From contig VXCM01000046.1 in the NCBI GenBank assembly GCA_014773175.1, positions 1-64,000 of the forward strand: a stretch of 64,000 nt of DNA, given 5' to 3'. Shown here piece after piece: positions 37,001-52,000 of this stretch; within the stretch, counting starts at the first letter, position 1, and every line of letters starts with the position of its first letter. The translations under genes and the position numbers were made by a program. Origin of the DNA: Lucifuga dentata. Lineage: Eukaryota; Chordata; Actinopteri; Ophidiiformes; Bythitidae. Under the pieces are notes generated by a model. That model did no database searches. It saw only the letters and a list, made by a program, of their open reading frames with translations, and was not told where the DNA came from.

Positions 37001-40000
37001 GGTGAACTGCAGTACAAGCGATTTTCTCTGAGCTCCTGTATAAAGCATGAAGAAAAACAAAAGCAGGCAATTTTGCATTGAGTTGAAAAAACTATGACAT
37101 AAAACAAACCAGTTGGTTAAAAAAAAAAAACCCACTTATCTTCAATTTTATTACATCTATTATTCTAATACATCATACATCAAACTAATACACTGCAGTT
37201 ATGGTGCACACTGAATTGGCTCCTGTGTGTCTTCACACATTCACAATCTTTACAAAAACCCACACATTTAGGAGAGCTATAATGATTCCACAGCAATATG
37301 ACAGCAGCCAGGCTTTGAAATGTGTAGACACACTGTGGCTGCACATTCTGAATGCTAAACTTGCTTGGCGTGGGTGCTGTGTGACATAAAAGTCATTTGC
37401 AGCGAGGATGACAGCATCTTGCATTCAAAGGCTATTGTGGTGAAAATTTGATGCCAGACAATGTGCTCCACTGATGGAGACACATCCAGACAAGCCAAGC
37501 CCTTTGTATGAGGGTCAGTTTCTATTGATCTGAATGACATTGGTGTTGTGCAGTGAGCAAGATTGTGTGATTTCTACCTGTGCCTCCGATGCAAGATAAA
37601 GAGGTTTGTAAATCGATTCCATTGATGTTTCTCCCCATTTTTTTCTCCCCCTTCATCTCTTCGACTTAGGTTACAGTACAATGGTCTCAATAACCCTGTC
37701 TGGGCTCCAACAAGGGGGTCCCACGCCTCAAAGATGACACTTCAATAGCTGTTGAGCTGATAAGACTAACGCACCACTGAGCTTTAACAGTGCATTGTGG
37801 ACTCATCTGGAGATAAAGCTCTCTGTCTGTGGATGTGATTCTACAAGACGGAAAGGAGAAATGATTCAAACTGATGATGTCATGTCTGCGGCTTCAGTAA
37901 ATGGCAGTCTAAACACACAAGGTCAGGGAACAAGTCTCGTGACGGGAAGCATCTAAGAAATTAAACACCTCTTGAAACGGAGCAGGGAAAAATTACACAC
38001 CAGATCTCTTCTCATCTTCCTCAGTCTCATTTGTTTATTTCTCAGCGGTAATTAGAATAATGTGTGGTCTCGCTCGGCTTAATATTCATCACTGCATTTA
38101 TTTTTTTTATTTACTCTAGCCGACTGCTCACTCTTAATGATTTTCAGCACTAGTTCATGCCTGTTAGAAGATATTAAGCTCAGAGTAGCCTGCAAAGCCA
38201 ATTATGCTGGGAGTTGATGTTTGTGGTCACGCTCAGTGTTAAAGGTGTCTACTGCCCCCTGGTGGGTGATACCTGTAGTTGCAGGATGCAAAATATTGAA
38301 GCATCCCAGGAGACTGCATATATTTTCTATATGTACTCATACTACTACTGCTTCTACTACTTCATATATTTTCTATATCTACTCATATGCACCTTTTAAA
38401 TTGAACGAACTGCAAACAACCCTCAAACTGGAGTCTTACACTTCAATTGATGATTTTAAAGCTTTATTATCTGATGTTTTTTATGATTTTTGTAATTGTT
38501 TTTCTTAAATTCCTTATTTATTGTATATTGTGTCCTTTCTGTTGCTGACTGGGTTCTTGTAAATGTTTTTTTGTAATCAGGTCTCTCTTGCAAAAGAGAT
38601 CCCAATCTCAATGAGACAACCTGATCAAATAAAGATAAAAAAAAAAAAAATAGTGCATGTCTAAAAACTTACATTTTATTTGTGCCATTTCATATGTAGA
38701 CAGTGCCTTTGACACGCATCTGATATATGTGCAAACCTTTCTGTGTCTGGGCTGCAGCTGAAACAGGGATGGCAGAGCATTTAGTTTTACAGCAATGGAT
38801 CCATAAGGCCAGACTGCTCAGAAGCATCATGGTTTTCAGCAATAATCAGCAAGAGAAATCTCTTTACCACCATCAGTAGAAGCATATATCATATATATAT
38901 CACATATATCATATGCACATGACAGAAATGATAGATGCAGTGTAGGAGAATCATAAAGTCTCTTTTAATATGAAGAAAGACAACCAACTGTCTACGCACC
39001 GTGCCCCCTAACAAGCACGTGAGGTGCTGGGCTGCCATTGATTGAGCATGAGGAACTGTCTAACATTATTACGCCACACACCTCAAACTTACTCATCCAC
39101 AAAATTAGCACTAAATGTCCTGCCAGCATACAAGCCAGTTAGATCGGCTGCTGGAATTACACAATGATGGCAAGACAACGGTACAGAATGAGCCAAACAA
39201 CCTTACCACGATGGTGTTATGCCTTGGTAGCCAAAAAGACAGCTTGGCTATTTGGCTTGCTTTGCACAATAGCAGTTGACAAGCATTGCTGTAAGCTCTG
39301 TACATGACCGATAAAGGCTGCTGAACAATAAAAGACACGCAGACAAAGACGAACAGGGAAACAGGCCGTACCTCTGTGAGCCAGTTTCTGTAGGAGGATC
39401 CTGAGGCGTTGCAGAGCAGAGGAAGAAATATCATATGTGTACAGCTCTGCACCGGCCAACTCCTGACACCTTCCAAACACGCCATCTACAAAACAAGACA
39501 TAAAAATCATTAGGGTTATTATCTATGAGGAAAATGGTGAAAAGTGACATAATTATTGTTTCTGAGGTTGCTAATGGTGTGCATGATACAGTTAACAGAT
39601 TCAGCTGCACATGAACTGTGGTTCTAATGAAGGGCGTGATGTCTTCCTGGCACCTGCGGCGTCTCTGTACTTCTGACTTCCTGTTTTGGGGGAGCTAATA
39701 GCTGACATTTTTCCTCTGACAGCAGTGCGATAAGCAGCCGTTCATGGCAGGAAGGACTTTATCAGGGACCTTGGTAATCTCCCTATCAGCAGGCCTCCTG
39801 CCTCACTCAATACACGTTGCTAGGCAACCCACGCCACAGAGTCCCTATCATCCCCATAATTCAATGGCTGGTCTAGACCTCTGACGGATGCTGAGACTCA
39901 GGAGGTCAGAATGCAGTATGTAGATGTAACGCCTGGAATATAAATGATCAGTGTTGTCACTTTCTCGCAGCTGGGAAGATAAATCCATGCATCTTGGTGA

Positions 40001-43000
40001 AACTGGCTAAATGAAAGTCCACTTCAAAGATGCTCTCTTGAGATGTATCGCAGAGATTCGATCTGTGCTGTCTCTTGTGTATGTGTGTGTGTGCGATCAT
40101 GCGTGTGTGTGTGTATGTGTGAAGATACCTCTGTGATTAGATGGGATCTAATGATCTGAATCAACACTTCGCCATGCACCGCAGCATCCCATTAATTAGC
40201 CCCTGAGATATCCGACAATGACAGCAAACATCAAAGGTATATGACTATATCACTCCCTGATGTACTTGAGCATCATAAAACACACAAACACTGATATTTA
40301 TTATGTTTGCAACATACTGTTGTCTTTCCCCCCATGCCATTTTACACTGAGCATATAAAAATAGACATATGTAGCCTGTTTTTTCAAGGATTTATAATCA
40401 AGAGTATCTCATTAGTGAATTGTCAGCAAGCATAACATAGTGAGACTTTTGCGCGAGTGAAACATTCAGTTTCTCTTTTCATTTCTATATTTCAGTCATC
40501 ACAGGGCATTGTTTTTCACCAGCAACTAAAATGAAAAAAATGTAATTACAGTTCCATGTTCTGTGTAGGAATGAGAGGCTGATAATTACAAAGATAATAA
40601 CATGATGTCAGACTAGGCTCTAAATTGAATTTTTATTCTAAATGAGAAGTGAGTGTTTGCATGACTTCCCCTCGCCTGTGACCCATTAAATGACAGATTT
40701 CCAGGAAAAAGCTGGTGGGAGGCACTGTGCAGAAAACGCCATCCGACGTTCAGGAGATATTTTGAGATTTATAAATAGTACAGAGGAATATTCATCTAGA
40801 GACACACACAGGCATGTGAATCACAAGATGTCAGCTGTCTCATTACCCACTGCCAACCACAACCCCTCATTCTCACTTGACGGCATTATCGCTGCTGACA
40901 CCTTTTCCATGATGACAAAATAATAATAATGTTTAAGTTTTAGGCTCAGCTCACTTTTGGCAAGGCTTATTTTAGAGAGCCACGCCACGGATTATGTAAG
41001 AACTGGATGGAGGCAGGTGACACAACAAGTGACAGGAAACTGTTAAATGTTTGATGCTCTGCATTCGTCCTTGGTTTCCATGGCAACGGCCACTATTAAA
41101 CATGTTATTTCCCTCTCGGTTGTCAGGGACATTCCCGGTCGCTACCAGACACACAAGCAGACAGGAGGACATACTGAGACACAAAGACACACACTTTTAG
41201 CAGATTTATAATGTCAGAGGTAATTTTCAACAAAGGAATCCTTCTTTGTTAAACACAACAAATAAACCATAAAAAGCCACATGCATGATAAATCATAAAG
41301 CACTCTTCTGTCATTTAAAGTGTGTGCATTCAGAATACTGACAATATAAAGTCATGGAACAGTGGTTTGTAGTCAGTAAGTTGCAGCAAACACCAATGTT
41401 TTTCTTGGTGTTTTTTTTTTTTTTTTTTTTTTTGATATTTACACAATTTTAATTTCAGGCTTGGAGGAGTGCAGCATGTGTTGGAGTAGGCTTATGGAGA
41501 GCTGATGTCATCCCAAAAGGAAATCAACACACAGAAATGCAATCATTAGAGAGTTCTTACGCTAATGAATAGCATCACTGCAAGAGAACTCGAATGTAGG
41601 CTGAATGTAGGCTGAACACACTCAAGGCATTTGAGAGTGGAGCAAATGTATCCACAACAGCAAAATGCAGTTATTTTCTAATGATTCTCTGTCAAGGTTA
41701 AGGAAATATTAAGCTGATATTAGATCAATATTTGAAAACAATGCTGTCAATGTGATAAACAAACAAAACTCAATGCAAATGAACCGACTAATGAAATCCA
41801 TAATGCACAAAACAAGCTGCGGAATCAATCAGGTAATCAATACTAAACTGTGCAATCCTACAAATCAAGTAGAATGGCTCCAACTGGATATATGCATGTT
41901 GAAGGGATTAAAGTAAAGGTCTCTCCACCCGTCGTAACAGACAGGGCGACATGTGGCTGCTGCTAAAGCTATCTCTAGCCTGAAAACTAATGCATTAGGA
42001 TAACTGGAGCAATCGCTAAAGCTGACAGTCAGCAAAGGATTTCTAGAAGGCTGCATGTCAGGAGGAGGAGGAAATAGACCCAGGAGACAAATTAAGACGT
42101 ATTGGAACAGGTGTATTAGCTGTACAACTCATGTGTCATGAAAACGAATAGGCCTAAAATCAATGCGCTAAAACCAGACACATGCAGTCTGCTAAGAGAG
42201 AAAAGAACAGAGACAAAAGTGTCCAGGATGTGAATAGTCAAGTTCTGCTTGCAGATTATTCACTGCCATTTTCTACCACAATTCTCTCTTTGAAATGATA
42301 ATTCACTTGCCTGCAATCTACATACAAACAAAACATATGAATAAAGCTAATTCAACAGCTACTTCAACACATACTGCACTTTGGATTACGAATCAGCTCT
42401 ACAGATGCATTTGTATTTTCATAAGCAGATTTGTTTTGTTTGCTTCTGCTCCTCTTTCTTACCCAAAACGAGCTTATGCCTTTTGTTTAACCTTAAATAG
42501 AATCTTTTATCTTTAATTCTTACTCCATTTCTCTTTAGAACTTCTTGACTATCTTTGATTATTCTTGGGATGCAGAAATATTTACATTTCCTGCCTGGGT
42601 GCTCTTATTCGACCTGTGCAGATGCTTTGGATTATCGATTTTGTAGCAGTTACTTGAAATTTGATCCTTTCGTGTTTAAATCCTATAAATAAATTTAAAA
42701 AAAAAAACAAAAAAAACCAGCAAGGATGCTTAGAAAATATTGGCTCAAGCTCAGGCAAGTTAACCACTAATCAATAAACTGTTGATGGTTTTTAATAGGA
42801 GCCAACCCTTGTCCTATGGGAAACATGCACTTAACCACTGCACTTTAGCTTAGCTTATCATACCAGTAAAACGCAGACACCAGAGAGCCACATCATGGTC
42901 TCAGAGTAATCACATTTGCTTTTAGAAGAAGTTTGCTTTGTTTCTCTGGGAAAGTATTCGTCTGAATCAGCAAATTAGGGTTTGGGTCCAAAATGTAATA

Positions 43001-46000
43001 AAGTCAGCACAAAATGACCCAATTAATGGTAACAGCTAGAAATAAACATGTATTTTCTTTATCCTTCAATGACCTACAGCAGTTCTGGGGCATCTGACTC
43101 TTCTGTATTGATTTTGTTATTCTCATCTCATTCAGCAGTCAGCATCAAATGAGTTTGATTCGGGAGAGACTAACCTTTCAGTCTGGTTCACTCAAAGTCA
43201 CAAGTATGAGAATGGCAGAATTTTTATTTTTATTTTATTTTTTTATTTATTTAACAGCCAAATAAAAACTTTAGTATTACATTTTGTGATTTAAGTTTTT
43301 TTTTCAATTCAGAAAGCTGAACTTAGATGTTTTGTACTTCCTCTGATTGTCCATGCAAATTTTTCTATATGCAAATATATTTGCATATATAAATAGATAT
43401 AATCATATGTGGCACATATTTATATTTTGCCATCTTTCATAATGTTGTGTTATCTCTGATATGCAAGAGCGATGAGATCTCCAAAATATACTCTGTTTAT
43501 TCAGTTGATTATATAACTATATATATACAGTATATAGGGTACTTTATGATTTAATAAAAGAAAGATTAAGAAAAAATAACAGACAACCTTTTAAAATGGT
43601 ATTGAATGACTGACACAGAGAGGAGCCCTGTTCTCCCCTCATCCACCTTTTGCATAGCAACAGCATGGGTGAGGAGGGTGAGGATGAGCATGGTTGGACC
43701 AGCCCAGAATAAACCAGGTTACTCCTTCAGGGACGTGAGGAAGAGTTGAAGTGGCAGACCTAGTTACTCCCACTCATGCTGTCTGCTGTGGCTGGAGAGC
43801 GGCAAACTGCAGACACAAGTTTATGAATCAACTAAATATTTGCCTCTAAAAAATATAACATTAATCTAGCATTGGTATTTTTTTTTTCCCCCTCTTCCTT
43901 TACTGAACACAGAAGCTTTAATGATTGAATTCTGCACACAGTATTCTCACATCCCAATGTGGGTGGTGCTGTTATAAGCCAGTGGGTAGAAAAAGATAAA
44001 AGAGGTGGAGAGAAGATGAAAAGATGGGAGGATAATTGTAAAAGAGACACATGGTAAATCCTTGAAATGAATGACCATGTCCCATACGTCTCTGTCACGC
44101 CATATTCCTGCATGATAGCCTAACATGACTTAATATCAACAATCCACGCCCAGCTCGACCTTCCTCTATGCCTCTGGCTATTTTTCCATCGAGGTGTCAG
44201 CAATTTCCCTCTATTAGGCTACGCACAGCTCCCCTCTGTATCAACGCAGGCTGTGTAATTAAAGTCAGTCTTTCATTCCTTGCTGCATTTCCATCTCTTT
44301 TCAAGTTTCTCTTACAGAACTGGGTCAATATGGAAATAAGGGCGGGGATTTCCGAGTGTGCCTGTCTAACATGCTGCAAATCCAAAGGCGACCATAAAAA
44401 AAAAAAATTTCAAAAGCAAAATAGGTTTATTTCCTTAAAGAAAAGCTGTAAATGAGGGATTGAGAGGAATAAACAATGTGGCATGAAAATGTGCAAAAGT
44501 TCCCATTGCTGGTTTAGTCTGATCTGTGAAGCTGAATTTTATGCAATATCCCCCAAATTCAGTCAAACAAAACAAACAACAAAACACACACTCTGAGATG
44601 TGAATCCCTGCTAAGCATGCAGGAACAATACTGGATCGTGCAGCACAGCTCCTCTGCCGATGCCTTCTCTATAGGGAATATATTAACCTTTCACAACGGC
44701 TCTGTGGTGAAGATGATCCTCAATATTGAAATCCTATGATTTCTCTTCAAAAGGATCATGCCACGTGATCCTACCAAATGCCATATAATCAAAACCTTGA
44801 CATTTCCCCTCATTTGTCAGGTTATTATGACAGCTGCTGACACAGACTAATGCATCTCCGAGCCATTTAGCATATGAGGTTGTGACCATTTGTGGCTTAG
44901 GGGAACTTTGACATATTGGAAGAAAGGAAATTATCCTCTTAAGATCAATCAGAAGCTTAGTGGGTAGTTTGAGGTATGAGATAACTGTTTGTTCTTCACG
45001 CTCCCAGATGTTGCTTTTCTCATATATGACTCGTGTCTAAACTGAACTGCAACAGATGAGCAAGACTTCCATTCACCACCTCGTTATCGATAAAACCCAG
45101 ATGATTAAAAATAGGCAGAACAAGCTTTAGAACTGTGTTGGGTCAGTGAGGGTTGGTAACAGCAGGGATGATGTAGTTTATTATAAGATGTGGTGGGTGT
45201 ACAGAACGGTTTGTAACCAAGCTAAAAGCTGACTTACCGTTGACGCAGAACTCGTAAGCTGCACAAAGTTCATCTTCAAACAGGCAACCTGGAGATGAGA
45301 GAGGGTGAAGCAGGGAGAGGGAGGGAAAGGGAGAAAGTAATTATCTGATCTCATAGATCACTATTAACTTATAAAACAAGTCCAGCAGATACACTTTAAC
45401 CCTAAAAAGTTAGAAATATCTCTTCTTTTCAAGATTATATCCAACTTTTCAGGTTCATTTCTGTCCTTTCATATTTATCTCAGGCTGTTCAGGTTCATCT
45501 CAGGTGTATTTCAGAATTTCAGGTTTATTTCAGACTGATCAGGTATATCTCTTATGTTTATTTCAGACTTAAAGGACCATACCATCCATTTTGCATGTTT
45601 GAGCCTAATATATTCAATTTTCATACACGTAAGGTTACTGACAATCATTTCCCAAAGCATACTACTGGAACAGTGAATTAAATTTTTTTTCCCCCCTACC
45701 TTTCAGACCGCCACTGGTTTCAGTTCATTCTGGTACGCTCTTAAAATCAACTTGTTGATACTTGAAATGTTCTTGGGNGGTTTCAGTTCATTCTGGTACG
45801 CTCTTAAAATCAACTTGTTGATACTTGAAATGTTCTTGGGATAGATAATCCATTATTGTGAACCACACGTATATTCAGGTTTTTTCGAAGTTTTGTAATT
45901 TTAGTGTTTAAGCGCAATAAAAAGCGCAGAGTGAATGTACTCATATATCTCCACCAGGGAATATAGTCCCAAAAGAAGACCTGCGTTTATCAACCATGAC

Positions 46001-49000
46001 TTCATAATTTTGTGTAACTATTAGCAGGCGAAACATTGACTGTTAAGGTGAGTGTATCGCTTGAATATTTGATTTTGAAAGATTAAGAGATTTTGCAAAA
46101 TATCAAGAGGGCTGAAATATGGTTTTATCCTTTGGGAAATGATTGTCAGTAACCTTATGTGTATGAAAATTGAATATATTAGGCTCAAACATGCAAAATG
46201 GGTGTTATGGTCCTTTAACATACAGAATAACATCAGTGAAGAAATATGTCATATGCATTCATACAACATAAAAATAGAAGTAACAAGAGTTTATATGCAA
46301 AATTACTGTATTGAAAATCAATTAAATTGAACAACAAAAATTAGCACTATGTCACGCTCCCTAATTATGTCTCCACTCTATAGAAGTACATCTCAGTGCT
46401 GTATTAACTCTGGCTCTGGGCCTCGTTCCGACTGGCAGAGCCATCAATCACCAATTAGTCTGACTTCTCTTATCCTGCCTCTGACACTAATCCCCCAACT
46501 CATATTTCCATATATGAATGTTGTATGAATATTAATGAACTTTAATGTCTGAACTGGACTGGGTGTTCCAGACTAATAAGTGAACAGATGGCAGGTGCAT
46601 TATGGGTAGCTGTTTTCCTGTGTTCATATTTCACACGTGGGAGTTGAAGTGAGGAGAGAACTGATTGTTCTGCACAGGTGATCCTCCACAGTTACATGTT
46701 TCCAGGAAAAAGACAGTCAGAAAACAATGTGCTTGTAGGCCAAAAACTACTCTTGAAATCATTTCTTTCTGTCTCAGAGGCAGAATGTTCTGGCACATTG
46801 AGAGGTCAAAAGGAGTCCAGGCTTTCAGTCAAGAGATGAGACACTTGGAGGGTTACATTTGGCTTTGTTCTATGAGCTTATGAAGGTCCTTTTTGTTGCG
46901 CCGCATCTTTTCTATAGTATTGAAGAATAGTCTTGACTGGCTTTGCAACATTGGCATCGTAGTTTTTCCATAATCCAAAAACAACTGTGCCATGCCTCGG
47001 CACTCTTCCTTCAACTCTTTGTCATTTCCCTCTGTCTGCTCTTCAGTAGGAGTGACGGAATTGGATGCATCCTCTTGGCCGTTTGGCCCTGACAGACAGC
47101 AATGAGCAGCTCGTGACTGTGAATAGAGAACAGGCTGAGTAGGAGGAGAGGCTTCTGTCAGACTTCTTTACTAATGAGAAGAGATGGGTGCAAAAATCTG
47201 TTAATCACTCTACACAGAAACGAGATAATCAGGAGGAGAGAGGAAAAGTTTGCAAGTTTCTTTATTTCAGGTCTGCCATTAGCCTCATTATGCTGTTATG
47301 ATTATTACAGACTAATCTGCCTGGGAATCATACAGAGACAATACACAGCCATTTTGTTGTGTGAGCCAGGGCACAATTCATGAAATTACAGCTTTTGTAG
47401 GTAATGGCTTCCATATGTCAGCAAAATGGCCATTTAATGATGTAGTGTGTGGTGCCTCATAATAAAGCTGTAAGGTCATTCAGGTCTAGAACAAAACAAA
47501 AGCGTGGGATGTTCTGAACCAAAGAAAAACAACTTATGACTCCACTAACATATATAAAAGGCTTTTTGGTGACTTTTTTGCAGCATACATCTCTGCATAA
47601 TAAATTCAAATTATTCACTTATCTTAAAACAGAGTATACACCTCTAAACTCTGCAAACACATATTTACTACTGCATGAGCAAACGTATACAGAGCAGTCA
47701 CTCAGACGTGGAGGACTCACACAATCCCTCTTGTCTATGCAAATCGATGCTTTGGAATGAGTGTCAGTCCATCCAACTTTACCTCCTCATCACTTCCCTA
47801 CTTAATTCATTGGCTTCTCTGGGAGGCCTTGTCAGGTCTCAATATTAATTACGACCCTCCATTTAATGAAGCATCCAGCCAAGCATAGTTAGTCAGACAT
47901 TGTGTGTGTGTGTGTGCGCTCATGTGTTAGGCAAGGACATAGGATTGATAACGGCACATCCACCATGCCAAAGATGATTAAAATGGCGCCTTTTAATTAA
48001 AATGCAATCACACTGGATGCTGCTGATTACCTCCGATGGAAAAAATTATGATAAACTCGTCATAATGAGGAAGGAAGCGGATGGAAAAAAAGTATCCAGG
48101 CTTTATCCTAATGAAGCACTTTGGCAAACAAATAAAATTATCGTTCTAAAGCACCAAACTCAATATTGGGTGTCGATGATCTATTGCCATGTCAACCCTA
48201 TAATTAATAAGTACAGCATCAGCGGATCAGCAGAAAAACAAATGCATAAAAGGAGTAATTTGGCTGTTTTGTTCATCTTGTGCCTACACTTTGATTTTCA
48301 TGTATAGCGTACAGTATGTATAAAATTCAAAATAATTCATCACCCACTGCAACATCAATTTGATGGCAAACGATGTGTTTTAACTACAGTTGTGCTACAT
48401 TGACAATAGCTTCCCCTCCCAAAATAGATACGGTGTGACCTAATTCACAGCTACGCAGGGATAATCCAGAAGGTCAATGGATATGGTGAGTCAGATCATA
48501 TTTTTAACATTATTGAGTTAGTAAGCCTGTATTCTCAGTAGACGGTTACAGAGAAAAGTCAGTCTAGTTCCCCCATCCTCAATAGGTGGACCACAGTCTG
48601 GATCTAGAGCAAAACACAATTTAATCTGGACACGGACCACACCAAAATACAATTTAATCCAAACAGAAATTTCACTGCATTCTTACCAACTTATATTTTT
48701 CAGTACTTCCAGTCACAACTGAAGTCTTATTTTGAAGGACTGAAGTGTGTAGCTGTTCAAAGATCAAGGAAATCTTTATTATCCCCAAAGGGCAAATTGT
48801 TGTACAGCCAGCAGATACCACACAATCATATGACAAACAATAATAAATGGACAGTANATTGTTGTACAGCCAGCAGATACCACACAATCATATGACAAAC
48901 AATAATAAATGGACAGTAAATACAAAACTAAAATCATATTGATTTATTTGAAAGGCCAATGGCAACTGGAACAAAAGAGAATTTAAGTCTATTAGTCCTT

Positions 49001-52000
49001 GTTAGCATTTTTTGATGAAGAAAGGGCTAACGTTTGTGTATATTGAGAATAACTGAAGGTGGTGTATTTGATTAAGCCACAACCAAACATGGTTTGTTTA
49101 TTTGAATACACATTCTAAAGAAATCTGAGTTTTATTTTGTCATATAAGTTTCATAGCTAATGTGTTGCTCTGTGGTTGTGTGGTATGGTAGCATGATGCT
49201 AGCAAGCATAATTAAGTGTTGAACCTGTTAAAATACTAAGATTGTGACTGTTAAGACTGCCTGGTCATTTATTTCTCTTTGTTGGTATATTTTATGCAGC
49301 TCTTACAGTCGTTCTAGTGACAAATTAAATTTAATTGAACCACATCAGACCCATTTTGAACACAACTCTCCCCAGAACACAGAGCTCAGAACCACAAAAC
49401 CAGCTGAAATCATCATATCAAGCTACCAGTCAAATAACTGTAAAATCAATAACGTGTAAAATCAATAACAATTTTCAAAGTTTTTGGAACTTAAATATCA
49501 TTCACTTAATCCACCCTCGTCACTTGATGTTAGCTTGCAGAAACAGGAACTTGAAATGATTAAATAGGTAACGTAAGTACCTGTAACCTGCTCTCCGAGG
49601 TCTCTATGCGCAGCTGTGCGTCAGAGAAACGCTTTCCCATGATGCACCCTGCCTGCCTTATTACAACTAAGTGCCACCATGGGCTGCAAGAAAATAAGCA
49701 ACACACAAATAAAATTCACCTTCAGCTCAAATCCCTCAGCCTCACAGCATGTCAGGACATAACAGCTTGGATGTCAACCCTCGGCGGAGTGAAATCAGGA
49801 GGTGTGTTAAAGGGAAAAGCTAATTTGAGGTCAGGAAAGCAATTATAAAAGAACGACTGACTGTTTCTCATTACAAAAATAATACAACAAAATCAGTCTC
49901 GCAGTTGATCATCATCACCTGCACATTATCTAATCATTAAGTGGATTCAAATGAAAACTCTGCTACACAGCTCAGAGATCTACAGGGTTGAGATGTGTGC
50001 AAATATTTGGCTGTGATTCACCGACCTTATCCAACACATTAAATCTGACCTCAAAAACCAAAACCTGAGGCTGAGCAAGAAGTCTGAGACTCCCTCACAG
50101 GTGGTTGGCTGGTGCCGGGATACCATCTGTGATGTCTAAGGGGCCAAGGAGGATGCTGGGAGTCTGGCAGGGAGGACAGCCACTCCCACAGACTGCTGCA
50201 GTTTAAGACATATTTCATTCACTCTCTGGGGCCACCAACATATCTTTTATTATAATTATACGCTTCCACCAAGGACACTTGACTCATTTTTACTCACACA
50301 CACACAAACACCTGTACTGTCAGCCAAAAAGGCTATTTTAGAGCAGTCCAGCGGGTGATGACGGTAATAAAAATGCAAGCGAATTGAAAGGAGAGCACGG
50401 CTGGAGCGGGGACAGGAGAAAAGTACATTACCTGCAGGCAAATTAGCATCAGCTTGACACCGTGTCTACAGATTTAAACAGCCTGTGTCAATTAAAGCGC
50501 TCTCCACTAAAATTAGAGATGGCTCTAAGCTGTTCTCTACTCCAAAAGGTCTCTTCCTCTCAAAAGCTACACGTCACATGTCAGCCATATCATGTGCCTA
50601 CATTTCACTGGGAATTCAGGGCATCTTTTTTTTCTTTTTTTTTTTTTTTTTTTNTTTTTTTTTTTTTTTTTGGTGTGAATCACACTGCAAACAATTCATT
50701 TTCACACTATAAATATACCATGGGTTACATAACTGTTGTTTATTATACACCATTTCACATAAAAACATCCTTTCATTGTGTGCTAAGGAATCAGACAGTG
50801 AAGCTAATTTTATCTCACAACTTGAATAATTACTAGACAGATAGAAGCAGCAAGCAGGAGGCTCCTGCTCACTTTTAAGGTCACTTTGACAGAAGAGGGA
50901 AACCCGGCATTGAGACAACCTGATATCCAGAGCAATGTAACCACATTTCTCAGTGAGTTTCCAGAGAATTTCTCACAGAATTCCCAGGCAGGGAGGTCAC
51001 TCAAACACTCAGCTGCCAGCTTCAGGCGACAGCCCAGACAGCAGCCATGAATTAAAGATGTCAGCGTCGCTGTGGCAACAGAGGACCCAGAAATAGGCTA
51101 GCTTGACCTTTTTTTTTTTTTTTTTTTTNTTTTTTTTTTTTTTTTTTGACCTGCGCTGAATGATTCAGACATTTGATTTTCTCTCCCATTCTGAGATATG
51201 ATTGGGAGTTGAAATGGAGAGTCAAATATCTAGGTTCACTATCTCATGAGCCGAAGAGCTCAAAGTGAACCAACACAGCTGGGCCCCAAGGGAAATTTCT
51301 AGTCCTTTATTGTAGATTTGTGAGAACGCAATATGATTTTAACTCTTATGAATGCCTGTTGGACCTCATTTAAGGTGTAAGCTGCTGGTCATCACAGCAC
51401 TACAGTGTTTGGGCTCCATTTTTGCGCAGATTGACAGCCATTGGATGCACAAATTCAGAAGGTGGCCCATTAGGAATCCGTCTGCTGCCTTTAAAGGCCA
51501 TAAAAGGACCTGACTTGATCGGCCATTACTGAAACCTGCCCCAGGGCCGCCTGCTGATACCACATTTCTGCTGCCAACAATGTACACATCCCTCTGCAGC
51601 CTCTTAACAGTCTGCACTGCACTTTGCCACAACTGTGCACTTGTGCCTTTGGTTCTCCTGCTAGCTTCACTGTTTCATATGCTGGGTAATCGAGCGCTGA
51701 TGCTAATCTAGCAGGTGAAAAAGTAGATGCTCAACAAGTGTCATATGATGATTGAAAACATTCTCATCAAAATTGTTCATTCCTGCCCTGATTTTATTTC
51801 TAATCCTATGTGACAATCATCTAAATCTCAATAGAATTTGTACTGGTATATTATAATCACCTCATAGTAGGCTGATCATCAACACTGAACTATTCTAATA
51901 AAGTGCAGCCCGACTGTACATTTGGATGAACTGTAGGCAGTTAAAGTGGCCAGTATATTTGAAGTTTTCCACTACCACATGCAGATTCCCTTGCTTGCTT

